A stretch of 64,000 nt of DNA from contig NZ_JBHSTP010000002.1 in the NCBI RefSeq assembly GCF_042660285.1, positions 434,001 to 498,000 on the forward strand. Direction: 5' to 3'. The stretch is from Luethyella okanaganae. GTDB taxonomy: Bacteria > Actinomycetota > Actinomycetes > Actinomycetales > Microbacteriaceae. The notes under the pieces are model-generated. The model did not search any database and was not told the DNA's origin. It worked only from the letters and a program-made list of their open reading frames with translations. Positions 36,316 to 44,716 of the stretch are shown here, piece by piece (the stretch's first letter is position 1; each line of letters begins with the position of its first letter). The position numbers and the translations under genes were made by a program.

Positions 36316-36348
36316 ACGGGGCCTGGCACTTAGCGTGTCGGGCCCCGT
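36316..36348 (+). terminator. Rho-independent terminator after the muramidase gene
   Basis: ACGGGGCCTGGCAC and GTGTCGGGCCCCGT form a 14-bp stem with two G-T wobble pairs and a 5-base loop, starting 24 bp after the stop at 36292. There is no long T tract, as is common in high-GC actinobacteria. Confidence 0.7.
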
Positions 36349-36469
36349 TCATGCCCGCTGGTGGTTCGGCTCCGCCGCGGCCCCGGCCGCAAACGACACC
36401 CGTTCGTCGCAGCGTCGCGGCCACGCGGCCGCGCGCGGGCGGAGGGTGATCCGGCCCGGTCATGGCCAG

Positions 36470-36549
36470 TCCTTGGCGTCATCCTCGAAGGCTCGCCACC
36501 GGCGCAGGGCGCCGCCGCGGCACGACTGTTCCTTGGCGTCATCCTCGAA
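36470..36549 (+). repeat. Two direct copies of a 20-bp sequence upstream of YtxH-like gene
   Basis: TCCTTGGCGTCATCCTCGAA is found at 36470-36489 and 36530-36549, exactly 60 bp apart, ending 45 bp before the ATG at 36594. The even helical spacing suggests paired regulator sites, but a 60-bp duplication is also possible. Confidence 0.88.
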
Positions 36550-36593
36550 CGGGTTACGCTGGGTAGACGCGAAACTTGAGGAACGGGGTCACT

Positions 36594-36965
36594 ATGAAGG
36601 GCAAGCTTCTCTTCGTCGCCGGGGTCGCCATCGGCTACGTGCTCGGCGCACGCGCAGGACGCAAGCGGTATGAGCAGATCAAGTCCGCAGCCGAGAGCGT
36701 CTGGAACGCCCCGACCGTTCAACAGGGTGTCGACCAGGTCAAGGGATTCGCGCTCGCGCGGGTCGGCGACGTCTCCGACACCATTCTCGACGGCGCCAAG
36801 AAGGTCGTCGCCTCGGTGACCAAGAGCCAGGGCGGCAAGCCGAGCGCGACCACCGAAGCGGCTCAACCCGCCGCGCCGCAGAAGAGGGCGGATCGTGGGT
36901 CGAAGGCATCTGCGAAGGGGTCGACCCGAACGAAGAAGCCCGCGTCGACGGACATCGAAGATTAG
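36594..36965 (+). CDS. YtxH-like small membrane protein
   Basis: A 123-residue protein from ATG 36594 (GAGGAACGG upstream). It opens KGKLLFVAGVAIGYVLGARA, one glycine-rich membrane helix with the GARAGRxRYE motif seen in YtxH-like actinobacterial proteins, followed by an amphipathic helix and a Lys/Ala-rich disordered tail (KASAKGSTRTKKPAS). Function unknown; often found with the holin-like and DUF3618 genes that follow here, 29 bp downstream. Confidence 0.85.
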   Translation: MKGKLLFVAGVAIGYVLGARAGRKRYEQIKSAAESVWNAPTVQQGVDQVKGFALARVGDVSDTILDGAKKVVASVTKSQGGKPSATTEAAQPAAPQKRADRGSKASAKGSTRTKKPASTDIED

Positions 36966-36994
36966 GCGAACGATCCGAAGGAGGTGAGTGCTTC

Positions 36995-37408
36995 ATGGAC
37001 GCGACGAATCCGAAGAGCAAACGCTCGCTGATCTCCCTCATCGGAGATGTTCCGACGCTTGTCGCCGATCTGGTGCGTGTCGAGATCGAGCGGTTCAAGG
37101 CGGAACTCGCCGAGAAGGGCCAGAAGATCGGCTTCGGCGTCGCCCTACTGGCTGCTGCCGCCGTCTTCCTCCTCTTCGGCCTCGGCGTCATCGTCGCCTG
37201 CGCCGTGCTCGCCCTCACGCTCGCTCTTCCAGGCTGGCTGGCTGCGCTCATCGTAGCGGCCGTCCTGTTCCTCATCGCCGCACTCCTCGTCGTGTGGGGG
37301 CGCGACCGCATCAAGCAGGGCGTCAGCCCGGTCGAGGATGGCACGACGGCGAGCATCCGTCGCGACCTCGACGCGTTCAAAGGAGAGGGAGAGTATGACC
37401 GCCACTGA
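36995..37408 (+). CDS. Phage-holin-like DUF1469 superfamily membrane protein
   Basis: A 137-residue protein with an N-terminal amphipathic segment (SLIGDVPTLVADLVRVEIER) and two membrane helices (about residues 48-72 and 78-100), the pattern of the actinobacterial holin superfamily III/DUF1469 proteins. Despite the name these are usually chromosomal envelope proteins. A GGAGGTGAG ribosome site lies just upstream. It overlaps the DUF3618 start by 14 bases. Confidence 0.88.
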   Translation: MDATNPKSKRSLISLIGDVPTLVADLVRVEIERFKAELAEKGQKIGFGVALLAAAAVFLLFGLGVIVACAVLALTLALPGWLAALIVAAVLFLIAALLVVWGRDRIKQGVSPVEDGTTASIRRDLDAFKGEGEYDRH

Positions 37409-37703
37409 GAGCAACGGCACGCGCGTCGACGCCTCCGCGTCCACTCCCAGACCCCGGAGCACGCGGGCGCAGCTGCAGAAGGATGCCGCCCGGGTGCGGA
37501 CGGAGCTGGCGAGCACGCTCGATGCGATCGAGGATAAGCTCAACCTGCCCAAACAGACCCGTCTCGCGGCGAACCGCTTCATGGCCAGGGTGCGGGGCGT
37601 GGCCGAGCGGAACCCCGTCGGCCTCGTGGCCGTCGCAGTCGGGACCGCCGCGGTCGTCGGAGCCGGGGCATGGCTCGTCGTGCGTGCGGTGAGACGCGGC
37701 TGA
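37395..37703 (+). CDS. DUF3618 family protein
   Basis: A 102-residue protein. ATG 37395 with GGAGAGGGAG upstream gives MTATESNGTRVDASAS. The DUF3618 core is QLQKDAARVRTELASTLDAI (residues about 26-46), followed by LNLPKQTR and a C-terminal membrane helix (GLVAVAVGTAAVVGAGAWLV). The third member of the YtxH/holin/DUF3618 trio. Function unknown; probably linked to envelope stability. Confidence 0.87.
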   Translation: MTATESNGTRVDASASTPRPRSTRAQLQKDAARVRTELASTLDAIEDKLNLPKQTRLAANRFMARVRGVAERNPVGLVAVAVGTAAVVGAGAWLVVRAVRRG

Positions 37704-37875
37704 TCGCGACGCGTCATGGACGAGCATCGCTTGATCTCCATGATCGACGCCGCGCAGACTCGCATTGCCGCCGCGCGGTACCTCTCCTCGTGACGCCTCG
37801 ACGGCATGCGTTCCGGGGTTTTCGTGGAGCCGGACCCGCTCAGCTTTTGCCCCTCGGGTCAAAGCGGGAGAGACT

Positions 37876-38655
37876 ATGGGTATGACTCACCCGGCTGCCA
37901 GTGGGGCAGTAGACGCTACTCCCGGTTCCTTCGAAAGTCCCTCCGTCGCCGAAAGCGGCGCGAGTGACGACACCGCCTCGCCGCCGCAGGGCTATACGCT
38001 CTTCGCGGTCTTGCGACGCGACCCCGCGAACCCCGACGATTTCGACGGTCACGATGTGCCGAAGATCGTCGCGGAGCTCGACGGCATCATCGAACTCGTC
38101 GAAGCCGAAGGCGTCACGCTCCGCGGCCTCTATGACGTCTCCGGACTTCGCGCCGACGCCGATGTCATGATCTGGATCCACGGTCCCGAGGCCGAGAACC
38201 TGCAGTGGGCCCTGCGTGAGCTGCGCCGTGCCCGCTTGCTCAAGAGCCTGCTGCCCACCTGGAACGCCATGGGCGTGCACCGCGACGCCGAGTTCAACAA
38301 GCGCCACGTACCGGGCTTCTTGCGCGGTCTCGAGCCGAAGAACTGGCTCACGGTCTACCCCTTCGTGCGCAGCTACGAGTGGTACCTGCTGCCGGAGGAG
38401 GAGCGCAGCAGGATGCTCGCCGATCACGGTCGCAAGGGCGCGGCTTTCCGCGGCGCCATCGCGAACACCGTCTCGGCCTTCGCGCTCGGCGACTACGAGT
38501 GGATACTGCCGATCGAGAGTGACGAACTCACCGAGCTGGTCGACCTCATGCGCGATCTCCGGGCGACTGATGCCCGCATGCATGTTCGCGAAGAGGTTCC
38601 GTTCTACACGGGTCGCCGCATCGGCACGGCGGAACTCGTGGAGGTCCTGCAGTAA
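37876..38655 (+). CDS. hemQ: Coproheme decarboxylase HemQ (chlorite-dismutase-like)
   Basis: A 259-residue enzyme performing the last step of the coproporphyrin pathway: oxidative decarboxylation of coproheme III to heme b. The catalytic core has YTLFAVLRRDP, then GLYDVSGLRADADVMIWIHG, and the heme-ligand region GVHRDAEFNKRHVPGFLRG. WYLLPEEERSRMLADHGRKG supplies the conserved tyrosine/histidine segment. ATG 37876 has GGGAGAGA upstream. A 172-bp gap separates it from the DUF3618 gene; its stop touches hemH. Confidence 0.95.
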   Translation: MGMTHPAASGAVDATPGSFESPSVAESGASDDTASPPQGYTLFAVLRRDPANPDDFDGHDVPKIVAELDGIIELVEAEGVTLRGLYDVSGLRADADVMIWIHGPEAENLQWALRELRRARLLKSLLPTWNAMGVHRDAEFNKRHVPGFLRGLEPKNWLTVYPFVRSYEWYLLPEEERSRMLADHGRKGAAFRGAIANTVSAFALGDYEWILPIESDELTELVDLMRDLRATDARMHVREEVPFYTGRRIGTAELVEVLQ

Positions 38656-39707
38656 TGACGCACTACGACGCGATCCTGCTCTCCAGCTTCGGCGGTCCGG
38701 AGGGACAGGACGACGTGATCCCGTTCCTGCGGAACGTCACGGCAGGTCGCGGGATCCCCGAGGAGCGCCTCGAAGAGGTCGCCCATCACTACAGGCATTT
38801 CGGCGGCGTCAGCCCCATCAACGAGCAGAACCGTCGGCTCAAGGCTGCGCTCGAAGCCGAGCTCGCGAGTCGCGGCAGCGAGCTGCCCGTCTACTGGGGC
38901 AACCGCAATTGGGCGCCGTACTTCGCCGACGCCGTGCGCGAGGCGCACGCGGCCGGCGACACGCGGCTCCTCGGTCTCGTGACGAGTGCCTACACCTCCT
39001 ATTCGGGCGTCGGACAGTACCGCGAGGACTTCGAGAAGGCGCTCGCCGACACCGGTCTGAGCGACGAGGTCGCCATCGATCGGATTCGGGAGTTCTTCGA
39101 CCATCCCGGCTTCGTCACCCCGTTCGTCGAGGGTGTATCGACGTCGATGGAGACGCTGCAGTCCGAGGGTCTCTCCGTCGACGAAGTGCATGTGCTCTAC
39201 GTCACCCACTCGATCCCCATGAGCGCGGCGGATTCCTCGGGGTCCGGCTTCGGGCCTGGAGGAGCCTACGTCGCGCAGCACCTTGCTGTGGCCTCCGTCA
39301 TCCACGACGCTGCCGCGCCCGATGCTGCCTGGTCGCTCGTATACCAGTCCCGTTCGGGAGACCCGCGCACACCCTGGCTCGAGCCGGACATCAACGACGC
39401 GATCGATGAGCTCGTCGTCGCCGACCGGGTGAAGGCCGTCGTCATCGTTCCCTTCGGTTTCGTGAGTGATCACATGGAAGTCATATGGGACCTCGACAAC
39501 GAAGCGATCGCGACCGCGGAGGGGCATGGGCTGCGTGTCCTGCGGGTGCCGACCCCTGGCGTGCACCCTGCCTTCGTCGCAGGCCTCGTCGACCTCGTAC
39601 TCGAGCGTGTCAACGACGTTCCCCACGCGAAGCGCCGGCATCTCAGCGAACTCGGTCCGTGGCCGGACCACGAACGCATCGGCCCGGCCGACCCGGCGGG
39701 GGACTGA
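38655..39707 (+). CDS. hemH: Coproporphyrin III ferrochelatase
   Basis: A 350-residue chelatase that inserts ferrous iron into coproporphyrin III. It has YDAILLSSFGGPEGQDDVIP at the N-terminus, LYVTHSIPMSAADSSG with the catalytic histidine, and VVIVPFGFVSDHMEVIWDLD with the second metal-site histidine and glutamate. The start overlaps hemQ by one base (TAATG) and the stop overlaps hemC by one base, so the cluster is tightly coupled. Confidence 0.96.
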   Translation: MTHYDAILLSSFGGPEGQDDVIPFLRNVTAGRGIPEERLEEVAHHYRHFGGVSPINEQNRRLKAALEAELASRGSELPVYWGNRNWAPYFADAVREAHAAGDTRLLGLVTSAYTSYSGVGQYREDFEKALADTGLSDEVAIDRIREFFDHPGFVTPFVEGVSTSMETLQSEGLSVDEVHVLYVTHSIPMSAADSSGSGFGPGGAYVAQHLAVASVIHDAAAPDAAWSLVYQSRSGDPRTPWLEPDINDAIDELVVADRVKAVVIVPFGFVSDHMEVIWDLDNEAIATAEGHGLRVLRVPTPGVHPAFVAGLVDLVLERVNDVPHAKRRHLSELGPWPDHERIGPADPAGD

Positions 39708-40738
39708 TGCCTGCCACGATCCGCATCGGCACCAGGCGCAGCGCGCTCGCGATGGCGCAGACGCGTGCCATCGCCGAACGTCTCGGCCTCGCGGCCAGGG
39801 CCGAGATCCAGCTCGTTCCGATCACGACGCATGGCGACACCTCGCGCGAGTCGCTTTCGAGCCTCGGCGGCACGGGCGTCTTCGCCTCTGCTCTGCGCGA
39901 CGCGCTGCTCGCCGACGAATGTGACCTCATCGTGCACTCGATGAAGGACCTGCCGACCGGCTCCTACCCGGGTTTGCGCTTCGGCGCGGTGCCCAAGCGC
40001 GCGGACGCCCGTGATGTGCTCTGCGCCCGTGACGGCCTCACCCTCGACACGCTTCCCGACGGCGCCAGAGTCGGGACGGGCTCTCCGCGTCGTGTTGCGC
40101 AATTGCGGGCGCAGCGACCGGATCTCGAGGTCGTCGACATTCGCGGCAATGTCGACACGCGTCTCTCCCGGGTATTCGATGCGGCCGGCACGGACCCGGC
40201 TCAGCGTCTCGACGCGGTCGTGCTCGCCGCCGCCGGCCTCGGCCGTCTCGATCGCCTGGAGGTCGTTACCGAGTATCTCGAACTCAGCGACTGGCCGACC
40301 GCGCCCGGGCAGGGCGCTCTCGCCCTCGAGGTGCGTGACGGTCAGCTCGACCGCCATCTCCTCGCGGGACTGCAGGCGGTCAACCACGCTTCGAGCGAGG
40401 CTACCGTGCTCGCCGAGCGCCTCGTTCTCGCAGGCCTCGAAGCGGGGTGCGCCGCGCCGGTCGGCGCCATGGCGATCTTCGACAGCGAGCTGCTCTTCCT
40501 GACGGCGACCGTGTATAGTCCTGACGGCATACGCAAGCTCACGAGCTCGCATGCCGCGACCCCTGACAGCCGCGCCTCCGCCCACCTGGCGGAGGCAGCC
40601 CGCGACGTCTCAGCGAGAGTCGTCGCAGAACTCCTCGGTAACGGAGCCGTCGACCTGGCACCCGTCGCGCGCAGCATTCCGCGCGACGGTGGCCTTCCCT
40701 ATGGAAACGTCGAAGACCCGACATCGCCTGGAGCGTGA
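39707..40738 (+). CDS. hemC: Porphobilinogen deaminase
   Basis: A 343-residue enzyme that polymerises four porphobilinogens to hydroxymethylbilane. Start ATG 39707 gives TIRIGTRRSALAMAQTRAIA, the expected N-terminus; the frame further upstream is antisense-like and rejected. LIVHSMKDLPT is conserved, and the dipyrromethane cofactor cysteine is in LAGLEAGCAAPVGAMA. Coupled to hemH by 1 bp and hemD by 4 bp. Confidence 0.96.
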   Translation: MPATIRIGTRRSALAMAQTRAIAERLGLAARAEIQLVPITTHGDTSRESLSSLGGTGVFASALRDALLADECDLIVHSMKDLPTGSYPGLRFGAVPKRADARDVLCARDGLTLDTLPDGARVGTGSPRRVAQLRAQRPDLEVVDIRGNVDTRLSRVFDAAGTDPAQRLDAVVLAAAGLGRLDRLEVVTEYLELSDWPTAPGQGALALEVRDGQLDRHLLAGLQAVNHASSEATVLAERLVLAGLEAGCAAPVGAMAIFDSELLFLTATVYSPDGIRKLTSSHAATPDSRASAHLAEAARDVSARVVAELLGNGAVDLAPVARSIPRDGGLPYGNVEDPTSPGA

Positions 40739-41529
40739 GTTCCGTGAAACGCAGTGCACCTCAGAAACCACTCGTCGGCTGGAAGGTCCTCGTGCCCAGG
40801 GGCGGTCCGTGGGGCGATCGCGTCGCGGCCAGTCTGCGCGCTCAGGGCGCCTCTCCGATTGTCGCGCCGATGATCAACTTCGCTCCGACGGACGACGAGG
40901 CGGCCCTCGACGCCGCGCTCGCCAAGCTCGCGGTCGGCGGATTCGACTGGGTGACGGTGACGAGTGCGACGACCGTCGATGTGCTGTCATCCCACCAGGC
41001 CGTCGTGCCATCGTCGACGCACATCGCCGCCGTCGGCGAGACCACGGCGGCGGCGCTTGTCGCCGCCGGCTATCGGGTCGAGTTCGTTCCCTCCGAGGAC
41101 AACTCGGCTCGCGGTCTGCTCGAGGAATGGACGACCGCGACGCACGGCGTCATCCCACTCAGGGTGCTCGCGCTCCGGTCGGAGATCGCCAAGCCGCTTC
41201 TGAGCGTCGGACTCGCGCGCATCGGCCACTGCGTCGAAGCCGTCGTCGCCTATCGTACGATCGGCGTTCCGGTGGCCGAGAAGGTGATTGACGATGTCGC
41301 GGCCGGACGCGTCGACGCCGTTCTCGTGACCTCCGGAAGCGTCGCGGAACAGGTGCAGCGACAGCTCGGTCCGATCCCAGAGAACACCCTCGTCGTCTGC
41401 ATCGGCCCTCAGACCGCGAAGGATGCCCATGCTCACGGCCTGCGTGTCGACATGGTCGCCGACGAACGCAGCGCAGAGTCGCTCATCGATGCGCTCGTGC
41501 AGGCGGCGGCGGCGAAGGAAGCGCACTGA
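40735..41529 (+). CDS. hemD: Uroporphyrinogen-III synthase
   Basis: A 264-residue cyclase that closes hydroxymethylbilane to uroporphyrinogen III. Sequence conservation is low in this family, but VLVPRGGPWGDRVAASLRAQ, WVTVTSATTVDVL and VLVTSGSVAEQVQRQL match its two-domain pattern, and the position after hemC is decisive. GTG 40735 overlaps the hemC stop by four bases. Confidence 0.9.
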   Translation: MSSVKRSAPQKPLVGWKVLVPRGGPWGDRVAASLRAQGASPIVAPMINFAPTDDEAALDAALAKLAVGGFDWVTVTSATTVDVLSSHQAVVPSSTHIAAVGETTAAALVAAGYRVEFVPSEDNSARGLLEEWTTATHGVIPLRVLALRSEIAKPLLSVGLARIGHCVEAVVAYRTIGVPVAEKVIDDVAAGRVDAVLVTSGSVAEQVQRQLGPIPENTLVVCIGPQTAKDAHAHGLRVDMVADERSAESLIDALVQAAAAKEAH

Positions 41530-41577
41530 ATCGTTCGCCGCCCGATCAGGAGTCCGCGGCCGCACGTGCTTCACCGT

Positions 41578-42732
41578 CTAGGCCAGTTCGGCCTGACGTT
41601 GCGCGACGAGGGATACGATCGCCGGAAACAATGGGTGTTCGAGAGCCAGCCCGGTCACGGATCGCGTGAAATCCTCGGCTCCGAGCGAGCGCAGCTTCTG
41701 CTGCAGTTCGACGCTCTGCTCATCGTCCGGCAGGTCGAAGCGGAGAGCCGCCGCGATGGCTGCCCCGAGCGCCACAGAGGGCAGACTACGCTCGGCGAGC
41801 TGAGCGGCCGGTCCGATCAACCGTTCCTCGCGGCTGAGCTTACGCAGCGGCTGTCGGCCGATGCGCCCCACCGTGTCCGGCAGGGCGGGGTTCGCGAAGC
41901 GGGCGAGGATCTTCTGCCGGTACGTGTCCTGGACGACGGGGTCGAGGCCGTGCTTGGCAACGAGGAGTGCGGAGGTCTCCGCGAGCGCCGCACTCACTCC
42001 CGCTGCGACCGCGGGGTCGGCCAGGGCGTCGCTCAGGGTGCTCGCCCCGGCCGCGAAGCCGAGATAGGCGGCGGTCGCGTGGCCTGTGTTCACGGTGAAG
42101 AGCTTGCGTTCGATGTAGGGCGCGAGGGACAGGACGAAGGTGGCGTCGGGGATGGCGGGCACGGCTTCTCCGAAGGGCTCCGCGTCGATGACCCACTCGA
42201 AGAAGTCCTCGACGGTGACGTCGAGGCCCGCCTTGGCAGCCTGGCCGGGCACGATCCGGTCGACGGCCGTGTTCGCGAAGACCGCTCGCTTCTCCAACTC
42301 CTTCCACTCGTTCGCGTCCACGATGGCTCGCATCTGGTCGCGCAGAGAGTCCGTCGCATTGATGGCGTTCTCGCACGCCATCACCTGCAGCGGCGCAGCG
42401 TTCGCCAACCGCTGACGCAGACCGGCCACGATGTGCGGGGCGATGAAGCGCAGGAGAGTCGGGCCGACCGCGGTGGTCACGATGTCGGCGGAGGCGATCT
42501 CCGCGCGAACGCCGTCTTCGTCGTCGCCGCTGTTGAGCGCCCGGAAGCCGTCGACCCGCTCGTCGCGCGGCTGAGCGCCGACCTCGTGCACCGTGTAATG
42601 ACCGGCGGCGGCGAGAGCGTCGATGAGTTCGGCGTTCACGTCCGCGAACACGAGTTCGTATCCGGCCCGGTGAAGAATGAGACCGACGAAGCCACGCCCG
42701 ATGTTCCCCGCGCCGAAGTGAACGGCCTTCAT
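41578..42732 (-). CDS. mtlD: Mannitol-1-phosphate 5-dehydrogenase
   Basis: A 384-residue NAD enzyme converting mannitol-1-phosphate to fructose-6-phosphate. MKAVHFGAGNIGRGFVGLIL is the Rossmann motif; the conserved VEDFFEWVIDAEPFG and KLFTVNTGHATAAYLG segments carry the polyol-dehydrogenase catalytic lysine/asparagine region. ATG 42732 overlaps the EIIA stop (TGATG). Last gene of the six-gene mannitol PTS operon. Confidence 0.95.
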   Translation of the reverse strand: MKAVHFGAGNIGRGFVGLILHRAGYELVFADVNAELIDALAAAGHYTVHEVGAQPRDERVDGFRALNSGDDEDGVRAEIASADIVTTAVGPTLLRFIAPHIVAGLRQRLANAAPLQVMACENAINATDSLRDQMRAIVDANEWKELEKRAVFANTAVDRIVPGQAAKAGLDVTVEDFFEWVIDAEPFGEAVPAIPDATFVLSLAPYIERKLFTVNTGHATAAYLGFAAGASTLSDALADPAVAAGVSAALAETSALLVAKHGLDPVVQDTYRQKILARFANPALPDTVGRIGRQPLRKLSREERLIGPAAQLAERSLPSVALGAAIAAALRFDLPDDEQSVELQQKLRSLGAEDFTRSVTGLALEHPLFPAIVSLVAQRQAELA

Positions 42733-43178
42733 CACGCGTTCACCTCGGCGAGCAACGCGGCTATGGCCTCTTCCGTGTCGGCATCGAGGAGCTTCCGCAC
42801 CTCGTCCTCGTCCGAGAACACGATGGCGATCTTGGAGAGGATCTCGAGGTGCTCGTTCTCGATTCCGGCGATGCCCACTACGAAGCGCACCTCGTTGCCG
42901 TTCCAGTCGACCGCCTCGGGGTAGCGCACGAAGGAGAGGGCGGAGCGCTTGATGGCGCCCTTCCCCTCGTTCGTTCCGTGCGGGATCGCCAGGTAGTTGC
43001 CCATATAGGTGGATACGGACCCCTCGCGCTCGAGCATCGAGTCGAGGTAGGCGGCATCCACGGCACCCGCGGCAACGAGAATCCCGCCTGCCTCGCGGAT
43101 CGCCTCGTCACGGGACACCGCCCGGTCGGCGATGCGGATGTTGTCCAAGGCGAGGATCTCTTCGGTCATGTCGTTCAT
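42732..43178 (-). CDS. PTS mannitol EIIA component
   Basis: A 148-residue phosphocarrier of the fructose/mannitol IIA family. LDSMLEREGSVSTYMGNYLA is followed by IPHGTNEGKGAI with the phosphorylated histidine. It accepts phosphate from HPr and passes it to the IIB domain of the adjacent EIICB. Coupled to mtlD by overlapping stop and start. Confidence 0.94.
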   Translation of the reverse strand: MNDMTEEILALDNIRIADRAVSRDEAIREAGGILVAAGAVDAAYLDSMLEREGSVSTYMGNYLAIPHGTNEGKGAIKRSALSFVRYPEAVDWNGNEVRFVVGIAGIENEHLEILSKIAIVFSDEDEVRKLLDADTEEAIAALLAEVNA

Positions 43179-43214
43179 CCCATCATCGCTCTCGTTCGCA
43201 GCCGGACCCGGATG

Positions 43215-44714
43215 CTAGCGGACTCCCTCTGTGCGCAGCAGTCCGACGATCTCGTCGTACTTCGGGCTGCTCATGAAATTATCGACCGACACGTGAACGG
43301 CATCAGGGGCCTGACCGCGGGCGCGGTCGGTGAGGTCCTGGTGCGTGATCACGAGGTCGATGTCGTTCGTCAGGTTGGCGATTGCCTTGTTGGTCACGGT
43401 GACGCTGTCGATGCCGGCCTTCTTGATCCTGTTGCGGAGCACGGTCGCTCCCATCGCACTCGATCCCATCCCCGCGTCGCACGCGAACACGATGGTGTGG
43501 ATGATGCGGTGCTCGAGCGTAGCCACCTCGCCCTCCTCGGTCGGCGCCGCCCCGGCCGCCGCGGGGGCGGCAGCGAGGTCGCCCAGCACAGAGCTGGACT
43601 TGCCCTTGTTCGCCTCGGTCTGCTTGATCGCCGAGCTGAGGTCGCCCGTCGCTCCGGTCGCGAGGTCGCGTTTGCGGCTCGCCCGCAGAATGACTGCGGC
43701 GATGAGGAAGGACACCGTGGCCGAGAACACCACGGACAGGATGACGCCCACATAGCTTCCGGAGGCCGTCTGGGCGATGACCGCGATGATGCTGCCCGGC
43801 GCCGCGGGTGCTCGCAGGCCGCTGTTGAAGAGCACGTTGGTGGCGACGCCTGTCATGCCACCCGCGATCGCGGCGACGATGAGGAAGGGCTTCATCAGGA
43901 CGTACGGGAAGTAGATCTCGTGGATGCCTCCGACGAACTGGATGAGGATCGCGCCCGGAGCGCTCGCACGGGCCATGCCGAGGCCGAAGAACGAGAAGGC
44001 GAGCAGGATGCCGAGTCCCGGGCCGGGGTTGGCCTCGATGAGGAACAGCACCGATTGGCCGGTCTCGGTGGCCTGCTGAGTCCCGAGCGGGGTGAAGACC
44101 CCGTGGTTGATGGCGTTGTTGAGGAAGAGGACCTTGCCGGGCTCGACGAGAATGCTGACGAGGGGCAGCAGTGAGAGGCTGACCAGCCAGTCGACCGCGG
44201 TCTCGAGAGCGTTGCTGAGCGCGGTCACGGCCGGGGCGAAGGCGAAGAAGCCGGCGATCGCGAGGAGGAAGCCGAGGATTCCGGCCGAGAAGTTGTTCAC
44301 CAGCATCTCGAAGCCGGCCTTGATCTTGCCTTCCCAGATGCGGTCGATGTGCTTCATGAGCCACGCGGCGAGCGGACCCATGATCATCGCCCCGAGGAAC
44401 ATCGGGATCTCGGTGCCGACGATGACGCCCGTGGTAGCGATCGTGGCCACGACCCCTCCACGAGTGTCATAGACCATGCGACCGCCCATGTTGGCGATGA
44501 GGAGCGGTAACAGGTAGGTGATCATCGGCCCGACGAGCGCCGCGAGCGACTCGTTCGGCGTGAAACCCGCCGGGATGAAGAACATGGTGATGAAGCCCCA
44601 GGCGATGAATGCTGCGATGTTCGGCATGATCATCCCACTGAGGAACGCTCCGAACTTCTGAACCGCGACGCGGGCTCCACCGGGCCGTTTCGCGTCGACC
44701 GACGTCGTTGTCAT
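43215..44714 (-). CDS. mtlA: PTS mannitol EIICB permease
   Basis: A 499-residue membrane transporter. The IIC part (residues about 15-340) has the conserved GMIMPNIAAFIAWGFITMFF and GGIHEIYFPYVLMKP segments. A Lys/Glu-rich linker leads to the IIB domain with the active cysteine in VFACDAGMGSSAMGATVL. EIIA is a separate protein here instead of a fused domain. It imports mannitol as mannitol-1-phosphate. Confidence 0.95.
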   Translation of the reverse strand: MTTTSVDAKRPGGARVAVQKFGAFLSGMIMPNIAAFIAWGFITMFFIPAGFTPNESLAALVGPMITYLLPLLIANMGGRMVYDTRGGVVATIATTGVIVGTEIPMFLGAMIMGPLAAWLMKHIDRIWEGKIKAGFEMLVNNFSAGILGFLLAIAGFFAFAPAVTALSNALETAVDWLVSLSLLPLVSILVEPGKVLFLNNAINHGVFTPLGTQQATETGQSVLFLIEANPGPGLGILLAFSFFGLGMARASAPGAILIQFVGGIHEIYFPYVLMKPFLIVAAIAGGMTGVATNVLFNSGLRAPAAPGSIIAVIAQTASGSYVGVILSVVFSATVSFLIAAVILRASRKRDLATGATGDLSSAIKQTEANKGKSSSVLGDLAAAPAAAGAAPTEEGEVATLEHRIIHTIVFACDAGMGSSAMGATVLRNRIKKAGIDSVTVTNKAIANLTNDIDLVITHQDLTDRARGQAPDAVHVSVDNFMSSPKYDEIVGLLRTEGVR

Positions 44715-44716
44715 GG

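Noticed and set aside
36995..37408. Holin-like gene as evidence of a prophage
   Set aside because: This superfamily is usually chromosomal in actinobacteria, and no other phage gene is nearby.
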